Under the pieces are notes generated by a model that saw only the letters and a program-made list of their open reading frames with translations, made no database searches and had not been told where the DNA came from. Source: Lachnospiraceae bacterium MD308 (lineage in GTDB: Bacteria; Bacillota; Clostridia; Lachnospirales; Lachnospiraceae). From it: a stretch of DNA of 64,000 nucleotides. The stretch lies in assembly GCA_000403475.2 (NCBI GenBank), contig KE159795.1, forward strand, positions 1,832,058-1,896,057. The letters run 5' to 3'. Shown here one piece after another: positions 35,237-44,251 of the stretch; within the stretch, counting starts at the first letter, position 1, and each line of letters opens with the position of its first letter. The position numbers and the translations under genes are program-made.

Positions 35237-35683
35237 TCACCCTTTCTTCACTGTCGAATACGTTATCTTTGTTTCACAGCTCTTTCCTTTATATGCCTTG
35301 AAAGTAGCTTTCACCCTGTAAGAACTGCCGCTAACAACATTTTTTGTTTTTCTAAGACTGGTCTTATTCGTACTTGTTGTTGCTGTCCACGTCTTGACAT
35401 TTGCCCACGAACTTCCAACCTTTTTTTGCAAAGTAGCTGAGATAGATGTTTTGGTTACATCTCGGGAACCTGCAATATAACAATAAACCGTTGCAACATG
35501 TGTACTGCTAATTAACAATTTATTATTTTGTTTAGCAGTGTTAAGCGTCATAATTGAAATTCCAGAATCCCGTTCATTTGTCTGTAATTCTTTTACACTG
35601 CTTTCCTCAGAAGCAAGGGCTCTTATATCTGTCCCTCCCATTATCCCTATCATCATCACAACTGCAATCACTTTTTTCCACAT
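35237..35683 (-). CDS. secreted protein of unknown function, probable ECF sigma target
   Basis: Protein of 148 residues from the ATG at 35683, chosen for AAGGAGGGCTATTGTT before it. A signal peptide (MWKKVIAVVMMIGIMGG) leads into a mature domain of beta-strand character (ATLQKKVGSSWANVKTWTAT, GSSYRVKATFKAYKG), like small Ig-like exported domains (DUF6147-like from memory). Its promoter carries the same two-block motif as the ECF sigma gene about 1.3 kb away, so it is likely made when that sigma is active. Confidence 0.7.
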   Translation of the reverse strand: MWKKVIAVVMMIGIMGGTDIRALASEESSVKELQTNERDSGISIMTLNTAKQNNKLLISSTHVATVYCYIAGSRDVTKTSISATLQKKVGSSWANVKTWTATTSTNKTSLRKTKNVVSGSSYRVKATFKAYKGKSCETKITYSTVKKG

Positions 35684-35709
35684 AACAATAGCCCTCCTTT
35701 TTACATCTT

Positions 35710-35745
35710 TACTATATAAACGAATCCAAAGGGCTATTTGTGACA
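35710..35745 (-). promoter_or_regulatory. ECF sigma-type promoter of the secreted-protein gene
   Basis: Minus strand: TGTCACAAAT (35745-35736), 13 bases, then CGTTTATATAGTA (35722-35710). The same blocks with the same spacing occur at 37056-37021 before the sigma gene. The predicted start is about 27 bases before the ATG. Confidence 0.7.
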
Positions 35746-35761
35746 CTTTTTTATAATCTTT

Positions 35762-36481
35762 TTATTTTTCTTTGTATTTTTTACTGTTAATGATAGAATC
35801 TGCCATTTTCAACAACTCGTTGACATCAACATACCCAATAATATTATAATACGTATCCGCATCCGTCCAATACACATAACCCATTTCTTTATTTACAAAA
35901 TATTCAACATTCTCCCCGTCAATATCTTTCGTCCTGATAATTGCTCCTTCTGTATCCAGTCCGACAGTCAAACCTTCTGCCGTACTTTCTTCGTATATAA
36001 TCTCTGTATCTATTCCCTGCTTTCCATTTTGATAATAGATATGCACGACATCTCCCATATCCTCCCTGTCATACTCCCGATACCCCTCCGGCAAATACTC
36101 CGGCTCTATCAGCACAAACTCCGCTACTGTCCCTTCTTTCAGGTCATACTTGTATTCCGTCCAGTCCGCGTGTATCTTTCTGATAAACTCAATGATCTTC
36201 TCCCTTGTCGCCTCCACGCTCATACACGCCGCAAAAGACACAGAAACCATAATAAGAAATACCGCTGCTGCTTGTTTCAGAAATTTTATCATCTTCTGCC
36301 GTTTTTCCATGCGGTTTGCCCGCTCCGTTAAGCTCCTCACTTTTTCCCTGAACTGCTCAGAAGGTACGTATCTCTCCTCTGCCGCCTTCTTTTCAAACAC
36401 TGCAATCCACTTTTCCTCCGCTCGGGGCATATATTTATACAACAGTACGTCCAGCTCATCTTCTGCAATTCGCTTTTTCAT
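35762..36481 (-). CDS. DUF4367 membrane protein, probable anti-sigma factor
   Basis: Protein of 239 residues from the ATG at 36481. The N-terminal about 70 residues are cytoplasmic and helical, one transmembrane segment follows (AAAVFLIMVSVSFAACMSV), and the exterior part carries the DUF4367 pattern (FVLIEPEYLPEGYREYDREDMGDVVHIYYQNG, ending in LLKMADSI). The ATG overlaps the sigma stop codon as TGATG, so the two are coupled. Family members pair with ECF sigma factors and probably hold them inactive until an envelope signal arrives. That role is inferred from position and topology. Confidence 0.8.
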   Translation of the reverse strand: MKKRIAEDELDVLLYKYMPRAEEKWIAVFEKKAAEERYVPSEQFREKVRSLTERANRMEKRQKMIKFLKQAAAVFLIMVSVSFAACMSVEATREKIIEFIRKIHADWTEYKYDLKEGTVAEFVLIEPEYLPEGYREYDREDMGDVVHIYYQNGKQGIDTEIIYEESTAEGLTVGLDTEGAIIRTKDIDGENVEYFVNKEMGYVYWTDADTYYNIIGYVDVNELLKMADSIINSKKYKEK

Positions 36482-37008
36482 CAATACCATATCCCCCTTT
36501 CCTGCAACATCTGCCCAAGTTTCTGTTTCCCCCTCTTTGCCCGTGTCCTGACATTCTCTTTTGTAATGCCAAGGATTTCAGCAATCTCCTCATCTGAATA
36601 CCCAGCGCTGTAACGCAGCCGAAGAACTACTGCATAATTAATCGGAAGGCTGTTGATGCAGTCCTCCACTTCATTTCCCGTCTCAAACTCCTGTGTATCC
36701 TGCGAATACGCTTCCCACTCATTAATCTCTGCCAGATTTTCACGTTTCAGCTTTCTGTAACAGTCTATTGCAGTATGTTCTGTAACAGTTATGACAAAGC
36801 CTTTTGTCTTCTGTGAGTCAATATCTCCAATCTTGTCCAGATGATCAATAATTTTGAACAGCGCTTGAGACAGGGCATCCTCTGCCTGGTACTTATCTTT
36901 CAGAACTCCAAGAGCTGCATAATACATAATCTCTTTGTACTTGCCGTACAATTTTTCGAATTTTGATTTGTCCTCCGGCGTATCAATCGCCATTAAAAAT
37001 AAAAACAT
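36481..37008 (-). CDS. RNA polymerase ECF-type sigma factor
   Basis: Sigma-70 family factor of 175 residues. Region 2 is seen in FEKLYGKYKEIMYYAALGVLKDKYQAEDALSQALFKI, and region 4 in LRLRYSAGYSDEEIAEILGITKENVRTRAKRGKQKL. The start at 37008 is chosen because AAGGA lies eight bases before it; the alternative ATG at 37017 would sit at or before the expected transcription start. A promoter motif repeated elsewhere lies directly upstream, so the gene probably activates itself. The coupled DUF4367 protein is its likely anti-sigma. Confidence 0.88.
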   Translation of the reverse strand: MFLFLMAIDTPEDKSKFEKLYGKYKEIMYYAALGVLKDKYQAEDALSQALFKIIDHLDKIGDIDSQKTKGFVITVTEHTAIDCYRKLKRENLAEINEWEAYSQDTQEFETGNEVEDCINSLPINYAVVLRLRYSAGYSDEEIAEILGITKENVRTRAKRGKQKLGQMLQERGIWY

Positions 37009-37020
37009 TTCATACATCCT

Positions 37021-37056
37021 TACTATATAAACGAATTAAAAATATCATTTGTGACA
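37021..37056 (-). promoter_or_regulatory. ECF sigma-type promoter of the sigma gene (autoregulation)
   Basis: Minus strand: TGTCACAAAT (37056-37047), 13 bases, CGTTTATATAGTA (37033-37021). Identical blocks and spacing occur before the secreted-protein gene at 35683. The spacer sequences differ, so the shared blocks are not a plain duplication. Confidence 0.75.
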
Positions 37057-37073
37057 CTTATCTGTAAACTTTT

Positions 37074-37994
37074 TTAAAAATTTTCTCCCCCGACATATCC
37101 CCAATCCTTCCTACAAAGGTAAGGCACCATCCTCTCCTCAAAGGTCTGCACCGCCTTAAGGGTCGCTTCATTCGGGTACTTATGCTTGATTTCATAGGTA
37201 ATCCTCTCCGGCGGCTGCACCGGATTGGCTATCTCACTCACATACACCTGCCGCAGCGTCTTTAGCCTGTCTACCACGGATACCGGCGCAATCACCCACA
37301 TCCGCTCATCGGACATCAGGTGGAGCAAAAGTTCAAAAGTATCCACCTCAATCCTCGGCCTCTCTCCCCTGCTCACCCACTGGTCATGCCAGATCTGATA
37401 GTTTGCCTCCCAGCTCAAAAAAATCTCCCACTCCTTATTCAGCTCATCTGTATGTATGACCGGTTTCTTAAGCCCCGTTACCGCCGACTGCACGATAAAC
37501 ATTTTCTCTTTAAGCACCGGACGCGCGATAATATTTTTAAACTGCAGATGATGGTATACGAATCCCAAATCAATCTCATGATTTTCTAAAAGCCCGTATA
37601 GCTCATAGGAATAATGAGTCTTTATATGTAGGTTCATGACATGCTCCTTCGCCCCAAGCATCTCGCTGTAAAGGTCAAATAATATAGCGCTGTTGAGCGT
37701 ATCTGTACACCCAATCGTCAGATACAGCTTTTCATGGCTATCCTTTAAAAGCTGCATCTCCCGCCAGATGGATACCCACCGCTCCGCAATAGGGATGAAC
37801 TCCTCCCCCTGAGATGTCAGCTCAATCTGCTTATAGCCCTTCTTCCTTGTAATCAGCTTAACTTTAAGCTCCTCCTCCAAAAGTTTCAGCCGATGGCTCA
37901 CCGTCGGCTGCGACAGGAAAAGATTGTCTGCAGTCTTTGTAATATTTTTTGTCTTCACAATCATTAAAAATGTCTCAATATCCGCAAGGTTCAT
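37074..37994 (-). CDS. LysR-family transcriptional regulator
   Basis: Regulator of 306 residues from the ATG at 37994, which follows GGGAGGATACGTT. The winged helix-turn-helix is at the N-terminus (FLMIVKTKNITKTADNLFLSQPTVSHRLKLLEEEL), and the rest is the periplasmic-binding-like effector domain. It is divergent from the class V aminotransferase gene with a 199-base gap, the standard layout for a LysR gene and its target. Effector unknown. Confidence 0.9.
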   Translation of the reverse strand: MNLADIETFLMIVKTKNITKTADNLFLSQPTVSHRLKLLEEELKVKLITRKKGYKQIELTSQGEEFIPIAERWVSIWREMQLLKDSHEKLYLTIGCTDTLNSAILFDLYSEMLGAKEHVMNLHIKTHYSYELYGLLENHEIDLGFVYHHLQFKNIIARPVLKEKMFIVQSAVTGLKKPVIHTDELNKEWEIFLSWEANYQIWHDQWVSRGERPRIEVDTFELLLHLMSDERMWVIAPVSVVDRLKTLRQVYVSEIANPVQPPERITYEIKHKYPNEATLKAVQTFEERMVPYLCRKDWGYVGGENF

Positions 37995-38193
37995 AACGTA
38001 TCCTCCCCAATCCCCGGCAGCATACCACTCCGATTCCACTCTTTAACTAAATATAAAATATATTAATATTATACAGCGCAATTATTCATTTTTCAATTTT
38101 TATCTTTCATGCTAATATGATAATAAGAAAAAAGGTTGCCGGGAAGTAGCCGGCAGCAAAAGGAATCTGTACGGACAAGGAGGATTTAATGAG

Positions 38194-39480
38194 ATGAATA
38201 AAGAGGAAAAAGGAATCTTATTTTCAGATGAATACCAAAAAAGTTTAAAAGCGCAATTTTGCCATGCCGACTCGGACCCGGAGCATGGAGAGCGCCTTTT
38301 TTTTGAAAATTCCGGCGGCTCTCTCAGACTTCGCAGGGCGGTAGAAGTAAAAGCGCAGATTGAAGAATTCCCAGACTGCCCGGAACGTGTAAGGGGCAGA
38401 GGGTACGAACTCTCCCACTATGTTTCAGACGGCACAAAGGACATCTTAGAGACCGTCTTCGGCGCAAAGAGCGGCGGACTGCTCACGGAGCTCTCCGCCT
38501 CCCAGACCATGTTTCAGGCTGTAGGCACGATCATGACCAATGTAAAATGGGGAACCAACGCTGTCACCTCTTCTCTGGAGCATCCTTCAGCCCATGACGC
38601 AGTTGAGTTTTACTGCACCCAGACCGGCCGGGAATTCCGTGTAGTTCCTGCCAACAAGACTACCGGCGGACTTGACGTAGACGAGATTATGAAATATGTG
38701 GACAAAGATACCGTTCTTCTCAGTATCATGGCGGCATCCAATATTTCCGGAAATATTATGGACATCAAGGAAATCGCCCGCCGCGCAAAAGAAATCAACC
38801 CGGAAATCTATATCGTAAGCGACGCGGTGCAGCATGCCCCCCATGCCGCCATTGATGTAGAAGACTGGGGCGTGGATGTCTCAAACTTCGCTCCTTACAA
38901 ATTCTTCGGCGTCCGCGGCTGCGGTTACTGTTACGTATCTGACCGGGTATGCGCGCTGCCGCACCATAAATTAATCCATAAGGACGACCATGTATGGGCG
39001 CTTGGCACTCCTACCCCGGCAAATTTTGCAGCCATGATGGCAGTTATCGACTATGTATGTGAAATCGGCGCACATTTTATCGACAGCACAGACAGACGTA
39101 CTTTATATGTAGAAGGCATGCACCGCATCCACCTGCAGGAGCGCGCCCTTCTCTACCGTTTGTTAGAAGGCACCGATGAAGTTCCCGGTCTACGCCATAT
39201 CGATAAGGCAGAAGTCTACGTGGATATGGAAGACTTGACTTACAAAGACCTGATTGTAGCTATGGGCATCAAAGGCATCGAGTTCTCCGAACTTTCCCAG
39301 AAATATCTGGAACACGGAATCACCGTATTCGAGCGGCTGAACACAAGCCCATATTCCAAGAGAATCGTAGAATCCCTTGGACTTGAAGGAGCGATTCGCG
39401 TCTCCCCGCTACACTGTCACGGAACAGATGACATCGACAAGTTCCTCAAAGCTACAAAAGAAATCGCAGATACTGTTTAA
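38194..39480 (+). CDS. class V aminotransferase-fold PLP enzyme
   Basis: PLP enzyme of 428 residues of the cysteine desulfurase/selenocysteine lyase fold. GTNAVTSSLEHPSAHDAVEFY supplies the aromatic/His stacking region, VSDAVQHAPHAAIDVEDWGVD carries the Asp that pairs with PLP nitrogen, and the Schiff-base Lys lies in FAPYKFFGVRGCGY. The C-terminus has RVSPLHCHGTDDIDKFLKA. It may remove sulfur from a cysteine-like or act on another amino acid. AAGGAGGATTTAATGAG precedes the ATG. LysR next door is the likely controller. Confidence 0.88.
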   Translation: MNKEEKGILFSDEYQKSLKAQFCHADSDPEHGERLFFENSGGSLRLRRAVEVKAQIEEFPDCPERVRGRGYELSHYVSDGTKDILETVFGAKSGGLLTELSASQTMFQAVGTIMTNVKWGTNAVTSSLEHPSAHDAVEFYCTQTGREFRVVPANKTTGGLDVDEIMKYVDKDTVLLSIMAASNISGNIMDIKEIARRAKEINPEIYIVSDAVQHAPHAAIDVEDWGVDVSNFAPYKFFGVRGCGYCYVSDRVCALPHHKLIHKDDHVWALGTPTPANFAAMMAVIDYVCEIGAHFIDSTDRRTLYVEGMHRIHLQERALLYRLLEGTDEVPGLRHIDKAEVYVDMEDLTYKDLIVAMGIKGIEFSELSQKYLEHGITVFERLNTSPYSKRIVESLGLEGAIRVSPLHCHGTDDIDKFLKATKEIADTV

Positions 39481-39521
39481 TTTCCCTTCATAGATTCTTC
39501 TGTATTAATATAGAAGAAATC

Positions 39522-39562
39522 TCTGCCTTCCGTTTTCATTTAAAAGCGGAAGGCAGATTTGT
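39522..39562 (+). terminator. terminator of the class V aminotransferase gene
   Basis: TCTGCCTTCCG pairs with CGGAAGGCAGA around a 14-base loop, then TTTGT. It lies about 40 bases after the stop codon. Confidence 0.7.
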
Positions 39563-39564
39563 AC

Positions 39565-39593
39565 TTGATTCCAGGCAAATGACACGTTATACT
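39565..39593 (+). promoter_or_regulatory. predicted promoter of the MBL-fold gene
   Basis: TTGATT and TATACT separated by 17 bases, about 40 bases before the ATG of the MBL hydrolase. Confidence 0.5.
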
Positions 39594-39633
39594 ACCACAT
39601 AGTAAATCTGTAGAGGAAAAAGGAGATTCACTC

Positions 39634-40434
39634 ATGAAACTGACCATACTTGGAACCGGAAATGCCGCTGTATCTGAATGTTACAATACATGTTTTGCCC
39701 TTTCTAACGGGCACTCACATTTTCTTGTGGATGCCGGAGGCGGCAATAGAATTTTAAAAGTGCTTAAAGATACCGGTATCGATATCTGTGATATTCATGA
39801 CATTTTCGTAACTCATGAACACGTAGATCATGTACTGGGTATCATCTGGCTTATCCGTATCATCGGTCAACGCATGAATCAGGAGAAATATGACGGGGAG
39901 CTACGCATCTACTGTCATGAAGAGCTTTCCGAAAAGATTCAGGCCATCGCAAACATGACGATACAGCAGAAAGTCTGCAAACATATGGGGGAACGAATTC
40001 GGTTTGATATTATAAATACCGATGAATCCCGCGAAATTCTCGGCTGTACGGTGACGTTTTTTGATATTGCCTCCACCAAGGCGAAGCAATTCGGCTTTAC
40101 CATGCAGCTCGATAACGGCAGAAAATTCACATGTGTCGGCGACGAACCCTACAACGCCGTGAACCATCATTATGTGACTGGCAGCGACTGGCTCCTCCAT
40201 GAAGCCTTCTGTCTGTTTGGAGAGGCTGACAAATTCAAACCCTACGAGAAGCATCACAGTACAGTCAAGGAGGCCTGCCTGCTTGCTGAAAGCTTAAAAA
40301 TCCCTAACCTTCTTCTCTACCACACAGAAGAAACACATCTTAAAGAGCGCAAACGGCTGTATACCCAAGAAGGGAAACAGTATTTTCACGGAAATCTCTT
40401 TGTTCCAGACGACCTGGAAGTTTTTGATTTATAA
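39634..40434 (+). CDS. MBL-fold metallo-hydrolase (RNase Z-like)
   Basis: Metallo-beta-lactamase fold protein of 266 residues. The start LTILGTGNAAVSE and the metal site FVTHEHVDHVLG are present, with Asp in FLVDAGGGN. TCVGDEP and YEKHHSTVKEACLLAESL supply the remaining ligands, and LLLYHTEE follows. It resembles ribonuclease Z or arylsulfatase-like hydrolases of this superfamily. AAAAAGGAGATTCACTC precedes the ATG. It stands alone between terminators. Substrate unknown. Confidence 0.88.
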   Translation: MKLTILGTGNAAVSECYNTCFALSNGHSHFLVDAGGGNRILKVLKDTGIDICDIHDIFVTHEHVDHVLGIIWLIRIIGQRMNQEKYDGELRIYCHEELSEKIQAIANMTIQQKVCKHMGERIRFDIINTDESREILGCTVTFFDIASTKAKQFGFTMQLDNGRKFTCVGDEPYNAVNHHYVTGSDWLLHEAFCLFGEADKFKPYEKHHSTVKEACLLAESLKIPNLLLYHTEETHLKERKRLYTQEGKQYFHGNLFVPDDLEVFDL

Positions 40435-40485
40435 ATACAGGCCTGCCCTCAGCGGACAAAGGAGCACCCCCTTTGTTCACCGAGA

Positions 40486-40521
40486 ATAAAAATGGAGGAG
40501 AAAAATATCTCCTCCGTTTTT
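40486..40521. terminator. bidirectional terminator between convergent genes
   Basis: GGAGGAG pairs with CTCCTCC, flanked by A runs on the left and T runs on the right. It sits between the MBL gene and the coiled-coil gene, which face each other. Confidence 0.75.
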
Positions 40522-40545
40522 GTCGTATCTCTCTTCCCGACACTC

Positions 40546-41358
40546 CTATGCCTGCTGCAATACATGTATACTTTCACTATGCTGCCTGACAACTGTCTTA
40601 ATGACCGTGACGTCTTCTTCCAAAGAACTCAGACGATGTTCATTCTCAATCCATCCTTTCGAAGTCGGGTATAGATTTTCGCATAACAAACGCAGTGGAT
40701 GCACCACGTCATTTTCCAGGATTACGCCAAAGCGATGTAACTCGTCCTCCGCATGCTCCGTCCGCTCATTCAGCTTATCCAGACGTTGGTTTACTTTCTT
40801 CGCCCCTTCTTCCATGTTACCCAGACGTTGGTTTACTTTCTTCGCCCCTTCTTCCAGACTATCCAGGCGTTGCTCTACCTTCTCTACCTTTTCTTCCAAG
40901 CTATCCAGGCGTTGCTCTACCTTCTCTACCTTTTCTTCCAGGCTATCCAGGCGTTGCTCTACCTTCTCTACCTTTTCTTCCAAGCTATCCAGGCGTTGCT
41001 CTACCTTCTCTACCTTTTCTTCCAGGCTATCCAGGCGTTGCTCTACCTTCTCTACCTTTTCTTCCAAGCTATCCAGGCGTTGCTCTACCTTCTCTACCTT
41101 TTCTTCCAGGCTATCCAGGCGTTGCTCTACCTTCTCTACCTTTTCTTCCAGGCTATCCAGGCGTTGCCCTACCTTCTCCACCTTGTTCTCCAGTTTATCA
41201 AACCGTTGATTAGTTTTCTCCATATAAAACTGTAATTTAGCATCCAACTTTTCTTCTAATTTAGCATCCAACTTTTCTTCTAATTTGGCATCTAACTTCT
41301 CTTCCAGTTTTTCTTCCAATACTTCTTCTAATATTTCACGGAATCTTTCTTCTGACAT
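40546..41358 (-). CDS. long coiled-coil protein built from 14-residue repeats
   Basis: Protein of 270 residues that is almost wholly helical. Residues 1-45 are charged repeats (EEKLDAKLEEKLDAKL), then eight copies of a 14-residue, two-heptad unit KVEKVEQRLDSLEE follow (about residues 60-170), then two diverged units (AKKVNQRL) and a mixed C-terminal helix with Cys and Pro. It is highly acidic and should form a parallel coiled coil. No signal or membrane segment. It resembles tail-fibre-like or scaffold proteins but I do not know its role. GGAGATGGTCAT-type site before the ATG. Copy number of the unit may vary between strains. Confidence 0.75.
   Translation of the reverse strand: MSEERFREILEEVLEEKLEEKLDAKLEEKLDAKLEEKLDAKLQFYMEKTNQRFDKLENKVEKVGQRLDSLEEKVEKVEQRLDSLEEKVEKVEQRLDSLEEKVEKVEQRLDSLEEKVEKVEQRLDSLEEKVEKVEQRLDSLEEKVEKVEQRLDSLEEKVEKVEQRLDSLEEGAKKVNQRLGNMEEGAKKVNQRLDKLNERTEHAEDELHRFGVILENDVVHPLRLLCENLYPTSKGWIENEHRLSSLEEDVTVIKTVVRQHSESIHVLQQA
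40859..41194. repeat. 42-bp tandem repeat, eight copies
   Basis: Eight units of 42 bases start at 40859 and every 42 bases to 41153. Units alternate at one position (TTCCAAG versus TTCCAGG) so that pairs form an 84-base higher-order unit. They encode the two-heptad coiled-coil repeat of the overlapping gene. Confidence 0.95.
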
Positions 41359-41803
41359 ATGACCATCTCCTTATGTGTTTTACTATTATAGCTGTTTTAC
41401 CATCTCTATACAAGTTCAGTTTTTATGTATATATCAACAAACTTTACTACAAAAATTTGTTAATTATTTTCTGCACCCAAACGCATCACTCCCTTATTTC
41501 AAAAACAAATAACCGATTACTAAATTTTCTGTGGATTGTTCCGACGAAACGCCATGACAAAATTCCAGATATGGATTTCAGAACTTGAATTTGTTCCAAT
41601 ACGTTATCAGTATAACACATTGCTTGATTTTTGTTAACAATTATTTCTTATTTTAAACACATTTTTATCACAGTTTATGCGTATACTATAATTGTTCGAA
41701 GAGATGATTCGAACACAAATAATTCTTTTTCATAACTTTTTCCTCAGGACTGCACACCTCCCATATGCAGTCCTTTTAAATTTCTTAAACAGCTTTTTTA
41801 TCC
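41359..41803. other. AT-rich gap between coiled-coil and araD genes
   Basis: No convincing protein gene in 445 bases. The left part is the coiled-coil promoter region. The right part holds a possible small RNA (see 41698-41777). Confidence 0.5.
41698..41777 (+). ncRNA. candidate small RNA
   Basis: TTATCA (41665-41670) and TATAAT (41687-41692) with a 16-base spacer form a plausible promoter. Downstream, TGTTCGAA pairs with TTCGAACA (41693-41715), and AGGACTGCA pairs with TGCAGTCCT followed by TTTT (41746-41777). This would give a transcript near 80 bases with no start codon or ribosome site. Only the architecture supports it. Confidence 0.3.
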
Positions 41804-42505
41804 TTATTTCCCAGGCTGCCCATAATAAGCATTCGCCCCATGTTTCCGGTAATAATGCTTATCCTGAAGCTCCTGGGGCGCCGGCTTGTTCTGGGGATTG
41901 ATCATCTCGCATCTTGCCGCCATCTTTGCCACTTCCTCAAGCACTACCGCGTTGTGCACTGCCTCATTGGCATCCTTCCCCCAGGTGAACGGGCCGTGGT
42001 TCTTGCAGAGCACTGCGGGCATTGCCTCATAGTCAATGTTATTTGCGGCAAAATCATCGGCGATCAGCACACCTGTATTTTTCTCATATGCCTCGTCAAT
42101 CTCCTCTTTTGTAAGATTCCGCACACAGGGAACTTCTCCATAGAGGTAGTCCGCGTGGGTCGTGCCGTAACACGGAATGCCTCTTCCCGCCTGCGCCCAG
42201 CTTGTGGCCCACGCAGAATGGGTATGCACCACCCCGCCGATATTGGGAAATCGGTTGTAGAGTACGACGTGGGTCTCCGTGTCGGAAGACGGGTTGTAAT
42301 TGCCCTCCACCTTATTTCCCTCAAGGTCTACCACTACCATATCCTCCGGTTTCAGCTGATCGTACTCAACGCCGCTTGGCTTGATGACAAAAAGCCCTTT
42401 TTCCCGGTCAATCCCGCTCACATTTCCCCAGGTAAATGTCACAAGCCCATGCTTTGGGAGCAGCATATTCGCCTCATACACTTCTTTTTTCAGTTGTTCA
42501 AGCAT
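41804..42505 (-). CDS. araD: L-ribulose-5-phosphate 4-epimerase
   Basis: Class II aldolase-fold epimerase of 233 residues. [37 protein letters not shown] and [25 protein letters not shown] are family signatures, the last carrying the zinc histidines; a third His is in [10 protein letters not shown]. It converts L-ribulose 5-phosphate to D-xylulose 5-phosphate, the last step of L-arabinose breakdown. It follows the kinase gene by about 130 bases, with its own GAGGAGATGTAAAA site. Length matches the family. Confidence 0.95.
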   Translation of the reverse strand: MLEQLKKEVYEANMLLPKHGLVTFTWGNVSGIDREKGLFVIKPSGVEYDQLKPEDMVVVDLEGNKVEGNYNPSSDTETHVVLYNRFPNIGGVVHTHSAWATSWAQAGRGIPCYGTTHADYLYGEVPCVRNLTKEEIDEAYEKNTGVLIADDFAANNIDYEAMPAVLCKNHGPFTWGKDANEAVHNAVVLEEVAKMAARCEMINPQNKPAPQELQDKHYYRKHGANAYYGQPGK

Positions 42506-42633
42506 TTTTACATCTCCTCATCTCTTTAATAATAATATACTTTTGCAGTTCAGGCAAGCCCTTGTCCAAACTATGATGAAGAGCTGTACTTTTTTGTACA
42601 GCTCCATTTTCCGCTACACGCTCCAGCATCATC

Positions 42634-44238
42634 CTACACCAGATTCTCTGCTGCCGCCAGCTCGATAGCCACGCCTTTTTTATATCTCTCTGTGAAGACT
42701 TCAAAGCCCTCTACGTCTTTCGCATCCGGCTCCATGCTGGTTCCCTCGTTTCCGGCAAACACTTTATCCGCCAGGTAGCTCTTAAGGCTCTCGCCCTCCT
42801 CCCTGCGGACCATGTAGGATGCAAGGAGCGCCATGCCCCACGGGCCGCCCTCGCCCGCCGTTTCCATAACAGATACCGGCGCATTGATCGCCGCCGCAAG
42901 GATGCTCTGGCCTACGCCTTTCGTCTTGAAAAGCCCGCCGTGTCCCAGGATGGAGTCAATCTCCACATGCTCTTCCTTAAGGAGGATGTCCATGCCCACC
43001 TTCAGCGCGCCCAGCGCAGTAAACAGATGCACCCTCATAAAGTTGGCCAGATTAAAATTGCTCTTTGGAGACCTGACAAACATAGGCCTTCCTTCCGTCA
43101 CATTCGTAATGTTTTCACCGGAAAGGTAGCCGTAGGACAGCAGGCCGCCGCAGTCCGCGTCTCCTTCAAGAGCCTTATTGTAAAGGGTTCCAAACAGCTT
43201 GTTCATATCCACTTCGATTCCGAAGTTCTCCGCAAATTCCTTAAAAAGACCCACCCATGCGTTGAGGTCCGAAGTACAGTTGTTGGCATGGACCATCGCC
43301 ACAAGACTGCCGTCGGGAGTGGTCACAAGATCAATCTCCGGGTACACTTTTTTAAGCTCTTTCTCTAACACAACCATTGCAAATACCGAAGTTCCGGCAG
43401 ATACGTTTCCTGTGCGCCTTGCCACGCTGTTGGTGGCAGCCATTCCCGTTCCTGCATCTCCCTCCGGCGGGCAGAGCGGGATTCCCGCCTCAAGCGCGCC
43501 GCTGCCGTCAAGGAGTTTTGCGCCTTCCGCAGTCAGCACGCCTGCATCTTCTCCGGCAACCAGGACTTTCGGCAATATCTTTTCCAGTTTCCACGGATAA
43601 TTCTTTTCTGCCACAAGCTCGTCAAATTTCCGAACCATCGACGCATCGTAAGTCTTCGTCTCCGGGTCAATCGGGAACATGCCGGAGGCATCGCCCACGC
43701 CCAGAACCTTCTCCCCCGTAAGCTGCCAGTGAATATATCCCGCCAGCGTCGTGATGTATGCAACATCCTTTACATGCTCCTCGCCGTTGAGAATCGCCTG
43801 ATACAGATGTGCGATGCTCCATCTCTGGGGAATATTATACTGAAAAAGTTCTGTCAAAGCCTCCGCTGCCGGCCCTGTCGTAGAATTCCTCCAGGTGCGG
43901 AACGGTACAAGAAGTTTCCCGTCCTTATCAAATGCCATATATCCATGCATCATCGCGCTGAACCCGATCGCGCCGATGCCTGTCAGCGCTGCGTCATATT
44001 TTTCCCTGACGTCACAGACCAGTTTCCCGTAGCTGTCTTTAAGCCCTGCCCATACATCCTCCAGAGAATATGTCCAGAACCCGTTCTCCAGCCGGTTCTC
44101 CCATTCGTGGTCGCCCGACGCTATCGGATTATGACCCTCATCCACAAGCACCGCCTTAATCCTCGTAGAGCCAAACTCCAGCCCAAGCGCCGTCTTCCCG
44201 CTCTCAATCATCCTCTTGATCTCTTCTTTGTTCCCCAT
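42634..44238 (-). CDS. FGGY-family sugar kinase, probable L-ribulokinase
   Basis: Kinase of 534 residues from the ATG at 44238, which follows AAGGAGGGATTCAGC; an open frame further upstream overlaps araA and is ignored. The ATPase-fold start is [19 protein letters not shown], catalytic Asp region [15 protein letters not shown] and C-terminal [15 protein letters not shown] are typical of FGGY enzymes. Between araA and araD it must phosphorylate L-ribulose. It is not the classical AraB type but the xylulokinase-like kind found in clostridial ara operons. Confidence 0.9.
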   Translation of the reverse strand: MGNKEEIKRMIESGKTALGLEFGSTRIKAVLVDEGHNPIASGDHEWENRLENGFWTYSLEDVWAGLKDSYGKLVCDVREKYDAALTGIGAIGFSAMMHGYMAFDKDGKLLVPFRTWRNSTTGPAAEALTELFQYNIPQRWSIAHLYQAILNGEEHVKDVAYITTLAGYIHWQLTGEKVLGVGDASGMFPIDPETKTYDASMVRKFDELVAEKNYPWKLEKILPKVLVAGEDAGVLTAEGAKLLDGSGALEAGIPLCPPEGDAGTGMAATNSVARRTGNVSAGTSVFAMVVLEKELKKVYPEIDLVTTPDGSLVAMVHANNCTSDLNAWVGLFKEFAENFGIEVDMNKLFGTLYNKALEGDADCGGLLSYGYLSGENITNVTEGRPMFVRSPKSNFNLANFMRVHLFTALGALKVGMDILLKEEHVEIDSILGHGGLFKTKGVGQSILAAAINAPVSVMETAGEGGPWGMALLASYMVRREEGESLKSYLADKVFAGNEGTSMEPDAKDVEGFEVFTERYKKGVAIELAAAENLV

Positions 44239-44251
44239 GCTGAATCCCTCC

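Noticed and set aside
36481-37017. Sigma gene start at 37017
   Set aside because: The promoter's -10 ends at about 37021, so an ATG at 37017 would lie at or before the transcript start; ATG 37008 has AAGGA at the right distance.
40859-41194. CRISPR-like array
   Set aside because: Units are contiguous without unique spacers and translate in frame into coiled-coil heptads.
40520-41235. Long plus-strand open frames rich in Ser/Pro/Leu across 40.5-41.2 kb
   Set aside because: They are the mirror image of the 42-bp tandem repeats of the minus-strand coiled-coil gene. They have no ribosome sites and a repeat-made composition.
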